The position numbers and the translations under genes are program-made. DNA of 64,000 nt from positions 496,001-560,000 of the forward strand of contig OX044358.1 of the NCBI GenBank assembly GCA_943846665.1. Direction: 5' to 3'. Below are positions 7,631 to 15,749 of the stretch, one piece after another. How positions within the stretch are numbered: position 1 is the stretch's first letter; each line of letters opens with the position of its first letter. This DNA comes from Arcticimaribacter sp002477625 (GTDB lineage Bacteria > Bacteroidota > Bacteroidia > Flavobacteriales > Flavobacteriaceae). The notes beneath the pieces are model-generated. The model saw only the letters and a list, made by a program, of their open reading frames with translations, was not told where the DNA came from and searched no databases.

Positions 7631-7805
7631 ATACTTTTATCTCTTCTTTTTCTAATAGTTCTTTAAACTTCTTGTTATAGGTCTCTCTGTCTCCACTTAT
7701 TCTGTACTTCTCTAACTTATCTGAGAAATTCTTTACTAAGATGGATTTCTTCTTTAATAGTTCTAACATATGTTTTGCTTCTTCCTTACTTATATTTTCT
7801 ATCAT
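7611..7805 (-). CDS. Small highly charged helical protein
   Basis: 64 residues, very rich in Lys and Glu, probably two or three helices (ISKEEAKHMLELLKKK, then FSDKLEKYRI and FKELLEKEEIKVY). No known family recognised. It overlaps the excisionase-like gene by 20 bases in a different frame and is the first gene of that pair. A role as a partner or regulator of the HTH protein is only a guess. Confidence 0.55.
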   Translation of the reverse strand: MIENISKEEAKHMLELLKKKSILVKNFSDKLEKYRISGDRETYNKKFKELLEKEEIKVYGKKIE

Positions 7806-7906
7806 ATTATTTCCTTTCAGATTTAATTAAAAATGTAATAACCTTGTACTTGAAATACTATATCAGTTAGAGGTTGATACTCTTTCTTTAAACTTTTAAT
7901 AATCGT

Positions 7907-8160
7907 TCAGTATAAATTAGATACGCCAAACCCCTTAGAGTTTTCAAACTCTCTATAAACTTGAATCTTACACTTCTTCTGACCAGTCCATTGTTCCCCA
8001 TATCAGATTTATAATAAAACCGTTTTTGTAACTACCGGTGAAACCTCAACTATTATTTATAATCTACTAACCGATGTCTTTCCCACTAACTAACTTTCGT
8101 CCCTCATGGATGAACTCCTCTTTACCCCATGTTGGAGAGAAGGTTACACTTATAAGTATA
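7907..8160 (-). pseudogene. Decayed coding remnant on the minus strand
   Basis: No intact gene lies in 7806-8335. On the minus strand two peptide-like stretches survive: one from about 8150 (TFSPTWGKEEFIHEG ... SGKDIG, then stop) and one from 7999 to a stop at 7907-7909 (GEQWTGQKKCKIQVYREFEN followed by SKGFGVSNLY). They are split by stops and frame changes. The composition looks protein-like, but no family is recognised, and chance cannot be excluded. Confidence 0.3.
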
Positions 8161-8206
8161 GAAAGTTTTAGAAAACGATAAAAAATGATTGAAAATAGTG
8201 TAGAAT

Positions 8207-8234
8207 TAACTTCTGTTAGATTTAACAGAGGTTA
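8207..8234. repeat. Palindromic repeat, copy 4
   Basis: TAACTTCTGTTA, loop GATT, TAACAGAGGTTA: a 12-bp inverted repeat with one imperfect pair. The loop is the reverse complement of that in copies 1 and 3, so this copy is inverted. It lies about 100 bases inside the right end of the element. Confidence 0.7.
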
Positions 8235-8250
8235 GATTTTATAGTAATAT

Positions 8251-8275
8251 TTTGGTGAGTAATGGTCACCAAATT
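8251..8275 (+). repeat. Right TCACC repeats (candidate recombinase arm sites)
   Basis: TTTGGTGA (8251-8258) is inverted relative to TCACCAAA (8266-8273). GGTCACCAAATT (8264-8275) is identical to 1234-1245. The distance from the right att repeat (about 60-90 bases) mirrors the left end. Confidence 0.4.
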
Positions 8276-8335
8276 CATATAAAACACTAAATTGCAAATA
8301 ATTAAGTATTTGATTATTAATTATTTAACTCTTAA

Positions 8336-8357
8336 GTTCAAATACTGTCATCCCGAC
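8336..8357 (+). repeat. attR: tRNA 3'-end direct repeat, right copy
   Basis: Copy of the last 21 bases of tRNA-Pro(GGG) plus one base. It differs at A8344, which would break a T-stem pair. It is only a fragment and not a tRNA gene. Confidence 0.9.
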
Positions 8358-8360
8358 AAG

Positions 8361-8386
8361 ACCACCTGATCTTTCAGGTGGTTTTT
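8361..8386 (+). terminator. Displaced terminator of tRNA-Pro(GGG)
   Basis: ACCACCTGA (8361-8369), loop TCTT, TCAGGTGGT (8374-8382) and a T-run. It lies four bases after the attR copy, where the terminator of the uninterrupted tRNA gene would be. Confidence 0.85.
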
Positions 8387-8498
8387 AACTTTAAAACGGC
8401 TATGTTTTTTTATCCTTCAAAATGAGTACTTGTTTTTAAATCACGCATCTTTGTGTGTCCTATATTTATTTGTATTTTTAAACATCAAAAAATCCTTC

Positions 8499-9626
8499 AT
8501 GAAAAAGTTTAGCTTCTCAATCGTTTTATGTTCTTTATTCTTCAGTGGATGTGCACAAGACCATGGACCAAAAATTCAAGATGAACTTAGACCAAAATAT
8601 ATATATGAAACTGTAGTCGATGGAATTGATATCCCTTGGGGTATGACCTTCATCTCTGATACTGAACTATTAGTTACTGAAAAATCCGGAATCTTGTATC
8701 ATGTCATGGACGGTGTTAAAACAGAACTTTCTGGACTTCCAGAAATTTATGTTCGCGGACAAGGTGGACTTTTAGATGTTACAACTGCTCCAGATTTTGA
8801 AACTTCCAGAGTCATTTTCTTTACTGCTAGCTCCAGCGACGGGGAAGCGGCTGGCGGTCACACAGCACTTTACAGCGCAGAATTAGACGGGACATCATTA
8901 GCAAACTTAAAACAACTATACAAAGGTGAAGGCAACACCAAGAAGGGACAGCACTGGGGTTCTCGAATAAGTTTTGATGCCGAAGGCCATCTCTATTTTT
9001 CAATTGGAGATCGAGGAAATCGTGAAGTTAACCCACAGGACATTACCCGCGACGGGGGTAAAATTTATCGATTAAATCAAGATGGAAGTATCCCAACCGA
9101 CAATCCGTTTTACAACCAAAAAGGGAGTAAACAAGCCATATATTCTTACGGACACCGTAATCCACAAGGCATGTTGACCCATCCAGAAACAGGTGCAATT
9201 TGGGTAAATGAACACGGTCCAAGAGGTGGAGATGAAATCAATGTAATTGGAGCAGGAAAAAATTATGGATGGCCTACAATTACTTACGGCATCAATTATA
9301 GCGGAACACCCATTACGAGCGATCGAGATCTACCCGGTTTAGAGCAGCCACTTTACTACTGGCTGCCATCCATAGCTCCATCAGGAATGGCCTTTTCAAC
9401 TTCTGACAACTATCCAAAATGGAAAGGAAATCTATTGGTGGGTTCTTTGAAATTTGAATATCTCGAACGTTTGGTTATTGAAGAGAATAAAGTAAAAGAA
9501 CGTCATAAAGTATTGGAAGGTGTTGGGCGCATACGAAACATAAAACAAGGACCTGATGGATTGTTGTATCTTGGTGTAGAAGGGAAAGGCATCTTGAAAA
9601 TAATTCCTCAACCTCCATTAAACTAA
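8499..9626 (+). CDS. PQQ-dependent sugar dehydrogenase, lipoprotein
   Basis: About 375 residues of the soluble aldose sugar dehydrogenase (Asd/YliI-type, GSDH) family, which oxidises sugars with PQQ in the periplasm. The start at 8499 gives a lipoprotein signal (MKKFSFSIVLCSLFFSGCAQ); an in-frame ATG at 8430 would add an unlikely 23-residue extension. Family features visible: IDIPWGMTFIS near the N-terminus, GQHWGSRISFDAEGHLYFSIGDRG, YSYGHRNPQGM, NEHGPRGGDE and INYGWPTITYG-type beta-propeller motifs. The cytochrome c gene begins eight bases after the stop and is the likely electron acceptor. Substrate not determinable. Confidence 0.9.
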   Translation: MKKFSFSIVLCSLFFSGCAQDHGPKIQDELRPKYIYETVVDGIDIPWGMTFISDTELLVTEKSGILYHVMDGVKTELSGLPEIYVRGQGGLLDVTTAPDFETSRVIFFTASSSDGEAAGGHTALYSAELDGTSLANLKQLYKGEGNTKKGQHWGSRISFDAEGHLYFSIGDRGNREVNPQDITRDGGKIYRLNQDGSIPTDNPFYNQKGSKQAIYSYGHRNPQGMLTHPETGAIWVNEHGPRGGDEINVIGAGKNYGWPTITYGINYSGTPITSDRDLPGLEQPLYYWLPSIAPSGMAFSTSDNYPKWKGNLLVGSLKFEYLERLVIEENKVKERHKVLEGVGRIRNIKQGPDGLLYLGVEGKGILKIIPQPPLN

Positions 9627-9633
9627 AGATCGC

Positions 9634-10038
9634 ATGAAATATTTACTTTCAGCTTATTGTATCGGTCTTCTTGGCTTTTTAAGCTATATGCAGCAAGAAA
9701 AGCCACTAAAACAAAGCATTCAGGATGGAAAAGAAATCTATCAGGATTTTTGCCTACAATGCCATTTAGATAATGGAAAAGGGGTTGAGAATGCATTTCC
9801 GCCTCTAGCAAAATCAGATTATTTACAGAACAATATTGAGGCGAGTATTCGCGGAGTCAAATACGGACTTCGTGGTGAAATCACTGTAAACGGGAAAACC
9901 TACAACAGCGTAATGGTTAGTCAGGGTTTAGACGAAGAAGAAATTGCCGATGTAATGAACTATATCCTAAACAGCTGGGGTAATAAAGCCGAAAAACAAA
10001 TCACAGTAGCTCAGGTTTTAGATGTTCAAAAACAATAG
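9634..10038 (+). CDS. Monohaem c-type cytochrome
   Basis: 134 residues with an N-terminal membrane or signal segment (1-18). A single haem-binding CLQCH motif lies near residues 43-47, with a distal Met ligand candidate in the NSVMVSQGLDEEEI region, as in class I cytochrome c domains. It probably takes electrons from the PQQ dehydrogenase just upstream. The downstream cell-division gene starts at or before its stop codon. Confidence 0.9.
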   Translation: MKYLLSAYCIGLLGFLSYMQQEKPLKQSIQDGKEIYQDFCLQCHLDNGKGVENAFPPLAKSDYLQNNIEASIRGVKYGLRGEITVNGKTYNSVMVSQGLDEEEIADVMNYILNSWGNKAEKQITVAQVLDVQKQ

Positions 10039-10039
10039 T

Positions 10040-10360
10040 ATGGCTTTAAAGAAATTTCTGAATTCCCTTAAGCGTAAAAATAAATCCTATACGATATCGT
10101 ATATCGCAATTGTATTTCTTTTTACGATTTGGATTCTTTTTTTAGACTCCAACTCCTGGCTAACGCAAAGAGAATTAGATTCAGAGATCGATAAGCTGGA
10201 ACAACAGAAAAATAAATTGCAGAAAGCAATACAAAAAGATCAGTACACGATTGATCAACTAGAAAACCTAGATAGTTTAGAGCGTTTTGCACGAGAGCAT
10301 TACGGTCATAAAAAAGACAATGAAACTCTTTTTTTAATTGATACCGACAGTATCAATTAA
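10040..10360 (+). CDS. FtsB/DivIC-type septum formation initiator
   Basis: 106 residues from the ATG at 10040, one base after the cytochrome stop; an ATG at 10022 would overlap that gene by 17 bases. Short basic cytoplasmic N-terminus, one TM helix (about 18-38), then a coiled coil (REL...LEQQKNKLQKAIQKDQYTIDQLENLDSLERFAREHYG is the characteristic stretch). Members bridge FtsL and FtsQ in the divisome. The short conserved tail LERFAREHYGHKK fits the family. Confidence 0.85.
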   Translation: MALKKFLNSLKRKNKSYTISYIAIVFLFTIWILFLDSNSWLTQRELDSEIDKLEQQKNKLQKAIQKDQYTIDQLENLDSLERFAREHYGHKKDNETLFLIDTDSIN

Positions 10361-10447
10361 AACAAAAGAATGTTAATTTTTGTTCTAAAAAATTAACTTT
10401 CAGGTGGAGATAAATAGTTGTATTTTTAACATCTAAATTGAATACGC

Positions 10448-11218
10448 ATGGGTAAAATTATTGCAATAGCCAATCAGAAAGGAGGAGTCGGGAAAACAAC
10501 GACTTCTGTAAACCTTGCGGCTGCCCTTGGTGTTCTTGAAAAAAAGGTGTTATTAATAGATGCTGACCCCCAAGCCAATGCAACTTCTGGATTAGGAGTT
10601 GATGTTGAAAAACAGGAAAAAGGCACCTACGAACTACTTGAACACACCGCCAAGGTTGAAGATGTTATCATCAAAACAGAATCTCCGAATTTAGATTTAA
10701 TTCCTTCCCACATAGATTTAGTAGCAATTGAAATTGAATTGGTTGATAAGCATGAACGTGAATATATGCTGCGTAAAACCTTAGAAACTATTAAAGACCA
10801 ATACGATTATATTTTCATTGATTGTGCACCTTCTTTAGGCCTCATTACCTTGAATGCCCTTTCTGCCGCAGATTCAGTTCTGATTCCGATTCAGTGTGAG
10901 TACTTTGCACTGGAAGGATTGGGGAAATTATTGAATACCATAAAAAGCATCCAAAAAATACACAATAAAGATTTAGACATAGAAGGCTTATTACTCACCA
11001 TGTATGATTCCCGACTCAGGCTTTCTAACCAAGTAGTAGAAGAAGTAAAAAAACATTTTGGTAAAATGGTATTCAAATCCATCATCCAAAGAAACATTCG
11101 CTTGAGTGAAGCTCCAAGTTTTGGTGAAAACATCATTCAGTATGACGCTACAAGTAAGGGCGCTCAAAACTACTTGAGTTTAGCACAAGAAGTACTCAAA
11201 AAAAATAAAGGAAAATAG
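10448..11218 (+). CDS. parA: ParA-family chromosome partitioning ATPase
   Basis: 256 residues, full length. The deviant Walker A motif KGGVGKTTT lies near residues 11-19, followed by LLIDADPQANATSG and the Walker B-like YIFIDCAPSLG. With ParB it segregates replicated chromosomes by an ATP-dependent gradient on the nucleoid. parB follows after two bases. The parA-parB-DUF5683-dapB-lepB order is typical of flavobacteria. Confidence 0.96.
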   Translation: MGKIIAIANQKGGVGKTTTSVNLAAALGVLEKKVLLIDADPQANATSGLGVDVEKQEKGTYELLEHTAKVEDVIIKTESPNLDLIPSHIDLVAIEIELVDKHEREYMLRKTLETIKDQYDYIFIDCAPSLGLITLNALSAADSVLIPIQCEYFALEGLGKLLNTIKSIQKIHNKDLDIEGLLLTMYDSRLRLSNQVVEEVKKHFGKMVFKSIIQRNIRLSEAPSFGENIIQYDATSKGAQNYLSLAQEVLKKNKGK

Positions 11219-11220
11219 AA

Positions 11221-12114
11221 ATGGCCAAATCAAATAAAAAACAAGCCTTAGGTCGCGGACTATCTGCTTTGCTTCAAGATCCAACCAACGACATAAATTC
11301 GGTTAATGACAAAAATGCAGACCAAGTTATTGGTAGCGTAATCGACTTAGAATTGGATCGGATAGAAGTAAATCCTTTTCAACCCAGAACACAATTTAAT
11401 GATGAAGCTCTGAAACAACTAGCTTCCTCGATTAAAGAGCTTGGAATCATTCAGCCTATTACGGTTCGTAAAATGGACTACAACCAGTACCAATTGGTCT
11501 CTGGAGAGCGTCGTTATCGTGCAGCAAAACTGATTGGACTTTCAGCTGTTCCTGCTTTTGTTCGGTTGGCAAATGATCAGGAGTCTTTAGAGATGGCTTT
11601 AGTTGAAAACATCCAACGCCAAGATTTAGACCCAATAGAAGTAGCCTTATCCTACCAACGATTAATTGACGAAATCAATATTACACAAGAAGCGCTCAGC
11701 GAACGTGTTGGTAAAAAAAGATCTACAATCACAAACTACTTACGCTTATTAAAATTAGACCCGATCATTCAAACCGGCATGCGTGACGGCTTCCTGTCCA
11801 TGGGACACGGAAGAGCATTATTGGCCGTTGAAGATCGAGATAGTCAATTAAAAGTATACGAACGCATCATAAAAGGAGATTTGAGTGTTAGGAAAACAGA
11901 GGCTATCGTAAAAGCACTTAAAAATGGAGTTGTATCCAAGACTTCGCCACACAAGCCCGTGTTTATCCAAGAGGCTATTGAAGATTTTGGAACTTATTTT
12001 GAATCGAAAGTCACCATCAGTTATAAAGAAGATGGGAAAGGAGTAATTCACATTCCATTTGACTCACAACAAGATTTCAGTCGGATGAAAAAGTTGCTGA
12101 AACGTGAAGAATAA
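11221..12114 (+). CDS. parB: ParB-family chromosome partitioning protein
   Basis: 297 residues. N-terminal ALGRGLSALL motif that usually contacts ParA, CTP-binding ParB domain with the box VSGERRYRAAKLIG near residue 97, and the HTH region ITQEALSERVGKKRSTITNYLRLL, then a dimerisation tail. It binds parS sites near the origin; I found no clear parS in this window. It overlaps the DUF5683 gene by 11 bases. Confidence 0.95.
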   Translation: MAKSNKKQALGRGLSALLQDPTNDINSVNDKNADQVIGSVIDLELDRIEVNPFQPRTQFNDEALKQLASSIKELGIIQPITVRKMDYNQYQLVSGERRYRAAKLIGLSAVPAFVRLANDQESLEMALVENIQRQDLDPIEVALSYQRLIDEINITQEALSERVGKKRSTITNYLRLLKLDPIIQTGMRDGFLSMGHGRALLAVEDRDSQLKVYERIIKGDLSVRKTEAIVKALKNGVVSKTSPHKPVFIQEAIEDFGTYFESKVTISYKEDGKGVIHIPFDSQQDFSRMKKLLKREE

Positions 12115-12652
12115 AATCCTCTTAATTCTTTTCCTATCGGTTAGTTTTGTTTCTGCTCAAAAATTAGAACTGGACACCTTAACCAGAAAACAACGTCTGA
12201 TTAAAGATCCTTTGACTCCCTCAAAAGCTGCCTTTTACTCTGCAATTGTCCCTGGTTTAGGGCAGATATACACTGGAAAATACTGGAAGGTGCCAATAAT
12301 ATACGGTGGATTAGGTGCTTCAGGATATTTTTATTTTTATCAAACCAAACAAATGAATTCTTTTCGAGACATTTATAAAAGAAGAATAGCGGGTTATACC
12401 GATGACAAATACGCTAATCGTATTCTTCAAAACGATCAATTGATTCAAGGGATGAACTTCCATAAGCGATATCGAGATTTAGCCGTTTTATACTTTATGG
12501 GATTTTATTTATTGAATATTTTAGATGCGAACGTTGGAGCACATTTGATGCAATTTAACGTAAACGACCAATTGACTTTGCGTCCGCAACTGGAACCCAA
12601 TCTATTGAATACAGACATGAACTACGGTCTTACTTTAAATATTAAATTTTAG
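12104..12652 (+). CDS. DUF5683 membrane protein
   Basis: 182 residues with a signal peptide (1-18, ending VSAQ). The family signature KAAFYSAIVPGLGQIYTGKYWKVPIIYGGLG is its central block (about 41-71), forming two hydrophobic stretches, and a further TM stretch lies near 130-150 (LAVLYFMGFYLLNIL). Function unknown. It overlaps parB by 11 bases and dapB begins three bases after its stop, so it is part of the same operon. Confidence 0.85.
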   Translation: MKNKILLILFLSVSFVSAQKLELDTLTRKQRLIKDPLTPSKAAFYSAIVPGLGQIYTGKYWKVPIIYGGLGASGYFYFYQTKQMNSFRDIYKRRIAGYTDDKYANRILQNDQLIQGMNFHKRYRDLAVLYFMGFYLLNILDANVGAHLMQFNVNDQLTLRPQLEPNLLNTDMNYGLTLNIKF

Positions 12653-12655
12653 TCT

Positions 12656-13360
12656 ATGAAAATAGCGTTGTTGGGTTACGGTAGAATGGGAAAGGCCATT
12701 GAGCAAATTGCAAATGAACGAGGGCACACCATCGTTGCTAAGATTGACAAAAATGAAAATCAAGGAAAGCTATCCGAAGCAGAGGTTGCAATCAACTTCA
12801 GCATACCCGATGCCGCTGTTGCAAACATCAAAGCTGCAATGGAAAAACAAATCCCTGTTGTTTGTGGAACTACGGGATGGCTGGAGCAGCTTAAAGAAGT
12901 GGAAGACTTTTGTTTACAAAACAAGACTGCCTTCCTATATGCATCTAACTTTAGCGTTGGTGTGAATTTATTTTTTAAGCTCAATGAAGTTTTAGCAAAG
13001 TTGATGCATCCCCACAAAAGCTATAGTGCCGAGATGAAAGAAATTCACCATATTCATAAACTTGATGCGCCAAGTGGAACTGCTATCACCTTAGCTGAAG
13101 GAATTTTCGATCAGTCGAAATACACCGACTGGTCTATTGATGATACAAAGGGAGACAGTACACTTCCAATTGCTGTTGAACGTACCGGAGAAGTATCCGG
13201 CACCCACTCCATTGAGTATAAATCGAGTGTGGATAGCATTTCAATTCAACACGAGGCATATTCCCGTCAAGGGTTTGCCTTAGGAGCGGTTATTGCTGCA
13301 GAATGGATTCAAGATAAAAAAGGTGTTTTTACGATGAACGACGTACTCGACATCAAGTAA
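12656..13360 (+). CDS. dapB: 4-hydroxy-tetrahydrodipicolinate reductase
   Basis: 234 residues, the short form usual in Bacteroidota. N-terminal nucleotide-binding motif GYGRMGKAIEQIA, CGTTGW near 70, and the catalytic block KEIHHIHKLDAPSGTA near 129-144 containing the conserved His pair and Lys. It catalyses the NAD(P)H-dependent step of lysine and diaminopimelate synthesis; dapD, acting next in the pathway, is at 51702. Confidence 0.95.
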   Translation: MKIALLGYGRMGKAIEQIANERGHTIVAKIDKNENQGKLSEAEVAINFSIPDAAVANIKAAMEKQIPVVCGTTGWLEQLKEVEDFCLQNKTAFLYASNFSVGVNLFFKLNEVLAKLMHPHKSYSAEMKEIHHIHKLDAPSGTAITLAEGIFDQSKYTDWSIDDTKGDSTLPIAVERTGEVSGTHSIEYKSSVDSISIQHEAYSRQGFALGAVIAAEWIQDKKGVFTMNDVLDIK

Positions 13361-13380
13361 GCTGTAACAAAAAAACAAGA

Positions 13381-13405
13381 AACTCGTCTAAACATTAAAC
13401 GAGTT
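13381..13405 (+). other. Hairpin between dapB and lepB
   Basis: AACTCGT (13381-13387) pairs with ACGAGTT (13399-13405) over an 11-base loop in the 62-base gap. A weak stem with no T-run; possibly a processing or attenuation element. Confidence 0.25.
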
Positions 13406-13422
13406 ACGCTAAACATACGATT

Positions 13423-15117
13423 ATGACTGCATCAGAATGGCTATTATTTTTACTGCTAATACAAGTGATACATTTCTTGGGTACTTTTCGCTTATATCAA
13501 AAGGCAGGAAGAAAAAGCTGGGAAGCCCTTGTTCCGGTTTATAATGCTGTAGTATTAATGCAAATCATCCGCAGGCCAAAGTGGTGGGTAATCTTACTTT
13601 TCGTTCCTATCGTCAACCTGATGATGTTTCCTGTAGTCTGGGTAGAAACACTGAGAAGCTTTGGACGAAATCGCTCCATCGACACCTTACTCGGAATACT
13701 AACGCTAGGATTGTATATTTTTATTCCAAATTTTGATTCTAAAACTACCTATGACAAAGACCGTGATCTTAATTCTAAAACATGGTTTGGAGAATGGATC
13801 AGCGCATTGCTTTTTGCCATTATAGCGGCAACATTGGTACACAGTTATTTCATTCAGCCCTATATCATTCCAACAGGATCTCTTGAAAAAACACTTTTGA
13901 TTGGAGATTTTTTATTCGTAAGTAAGTTTCATTACGGTGCGCGCACCCCAACTTCGGCTGTTTCATTTCCAATGGTTCATGATACCTTTCCAATTATTAA
14001 AAAAAGGTCCTATCTAAAAAAACCACAACTCCCCTACTTCAGACTTCCAGGGTTTCAAAATGTAAAACGTAATGACATCGTTGTCTTTAGCTGGCCTGCC
14101 GATACCGTGCGTAAGTTTTTTGTGCGTGAAAAAGGAGTTCAAAAACCCATCGACAAAAAATCGAATTACGTTAAAAGGTGTGTCGGAATACCGGGAGACA
14201 GCCTTGAAATCATCAATGGTTTTGTTCACATCAATGGTGAGAGAAGCATACTTCCCGATCGTGCTAAGACACAATACACCCACTACGGATACAACAGCAA
14301 AGGAGTTTCTTCAAGAAAACTCTTGAATGCGGGTTATAAAGATTTTAACCGTAAGTACCGCATCGAAAACATAACACAAGAACGATACAATGCACTACAA
14401 CCTTATATATTGGGTCGTTTGTCAGACGACATCAACAATTTTGTTGTAATCACCCCTTCTGCCGGAATTCCTCCAAAAATTTTAGGAGAATTAAGGCTGA
14501 GTGCAAAAGAACTTTTGGATGCAAAAAAAGAATTGACCCTCACAATCGCTGAAGCAAAAGACATCTTAAACACAGGAATTGTAGACAGTATTGTTCAAAA
14601 AGTTATGCGTACGAAAAGAGCCAACACCAACTTTTTCCCCAATGTAATTCCATACGATTGGAATGAAGATAATTTTGGTCCCGTCCTAATTCCAAAAGCT
14701 GGGATGACCGTAGAAATTAACGAAACTACATTACCCTTATACAAGAAAATCATTCGAGAGTACGAAAAAAACAAACTTACAAAAGAAGGATCAACTATCT
14801 TCATCAACGGAAAAGAAACAACCAGCTACACCTTTAAACAAGATTACTACTGGATGATGGGAGATAACCGTCACCGCTCAGAAGACAGTCGTTATTGGGG
14901 ATATGTTCCCGAAGATCACGTTCTTGGAAAACCAGTATTGGTTTGGTTCAGTATCGAAGGAATCAATGATGGAATTAAAAACTGGAGTATTCGCTGGGAT
15001 CGTATAATGACAACCGTTGGTGGTACTGGAAAACCTATTTCGTTCTTTCCTTACGTATTGGCACTATTCTTAGGATGGCAAGGATGGGTGTATTTCCGTA
15101 AACGTAAAAAGGCGTAA
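13423..15117 (+). CDS. lepB: Signal peptidase I
   Basis: 564 residues, much longer than the proteobacterial enzyme but in the range of Bacteroidota LepB. Several TM segments lie in the first 140 residues, including a DUF5684-like start. The catalytic Ser is in IIPTGSLEKTL near residue 152 and the general-base Lys in NYVKRCVGIPGD near 250. The box MMGDNRHRSEDSRYWG lies near 480, with an insertion of about 190 residues between these blocks, and a final TM helix at the C-terminus. It removes signal peptides at the outer face of the inner membrane. Confidence 0.94.
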   Translation: MTASEWLLFLLLIQVIHFLGTFRLYQKAGRKSWEALVPVYNAVVLMQIIRRPKWWVILLFVPIVNLMMFPVVWVETLRSFGRNRSIDTLLGILTLGLYIFIPNFDSKTTYDKDRDLNSKTWFGEWISALLFAIIAATLVHSYFIQPYIIPTGSLEKTLLIGDFLFVSKFHYGARTPTSAVSFPMVHDTFPIIKKRSYLKKPQLPYFRLPGFQNVKRNDIVVFSWPADTVRKFFVREKGVQKPIDKKSNYVKRCVGIPGDSLEIINGFVHINGERSILPDRAKTQYTHYGYNSKGVSSRKLLNAGYKDFNRKYRIENITQERYNALQPYILGRLSDDINNFVVITPSAGIPPKILGELRLSAKELLDAKKELTLTIAEAKDILNTGIVDSIVQKVMRTKRANTNFFPNVIPYDWNEDNFGPVLIPKAGMTVEINETTLPLYKKIIREYEKNKLTKEGSTIFINGKETTSYTFKQDYYWMMGDNRHRSEDSRYWGYVPEDHVLGKPVLVWFSIEGINDGIKNWSIRWDRIMTTVGGTGKPISFFPYVLALFLGWQGWVYFRKRKKA

Positions 15118-15119
15118 GG

Positions 15120-15749
15120 GTGGAGCTCGAAATCTTCAGTTCCTATATCCCCAATGTAGCTACCCTAGCTGTACTTGCTCAATACGAATGTGTCAACATT
15201 CAAACACAAGCCTACTACCAAAAGCAGACCTATCGCAACCGTACCCAAATAGCCGGTGCAAACGGCCTTTTGAATCTCAGTATTCCAATTGAAAAAGGCA
15301 ACAAAGGCACGCGCTTGCTTGATGAAGATGTATTGATTAGTTACGATGAAATGTGGCAAAATAATCACTGGAAATCATTTGCCAGCGCCTATCAATCTTC
15401 TCCTTTTTTTGAGTTTTATCAAGATGAACTTGAAGCTGTTTTTTTTAAAAGACAAAAGAAACTTCTCGATTTTAACCTGGACATACTACACCTTATATTG
15501 GATTGGCTTGAGCTGGATACCCCAATACAAATAAGCAGGAAACAACCTCTTTACAATCCAACTGGAGAAGCACTAATTTCAGCAAAAAAAACATCTGCTG
15601 TCCACTTCCCAAAGTACATTCAAGTATTTGAGTCAAAACTGGGCTTTATACCCAATCTAAACGCACTTGACTTGATCTGTTGCTTGGGTCCAGAAAGTCT
15701 TTCTTATTTAAAAAAGATTGATGTTACTCCCATCCTAGAGTTGCCATAA
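15120..15749 (+). CDS. WbqC-like family protein
   Basis: 209 residues starting at a GTG three bases after lepB. WbqC-like features: an N-terminal Y-x-P-N-V-A motif, QKQTYRNRTQIAGANGLLNLSIPIEKG in the first third, and NNHWKSFASAYQSSPFFEFY. WbqC-type genes are often linked to O-antigen or glycan loci, but the biochemical role is not known. The last 26 bases overlap the 3' end of the convergent EEP-family gene. Confidence 0.85.
   Translation: MELEIFSSYIPNVATLAVLAQYECVNIQTQAYYQKQTYRNRTQIAGANGLLNLSIPIEKGNKGTRLLDEDVLISYDEMWQNNHWKSFASAYQSSPFFEFYQDELEAVFFKRQKKLLDFNLDILHLILDWLELDTPIQISRKQPLYNPTGEALISAKKTSAVHFPKYIQVFESKLGFIPNLNALDLICCLGPESLSYLKKIDVTPILELP

Noticed and set aside
1269..8335. Insertion sequence or transposase inside the element
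   Set aside because: No transposase motif or terminal inverted repeats were seen; the repeats found do not flank any gene in the manner of an IS.
8336..8357. A third tRNA-Pro
   Set aside because: Only the last 21 bases of a tRNA are present; no anticodon or acceptor 5' arm. It is the right att copy.
8430..8498. N-terminal extension of the PQQ dehydrogenase
   Set aside because: The extension would hide an excellent lipoprotein signal that starts at 8499.
10448..12114. parS site near parAB
   Set aside because: I looked for a 16-bp palindrome of the usual parS form and did not find one by eye; a motif search of the chromosome is needed.
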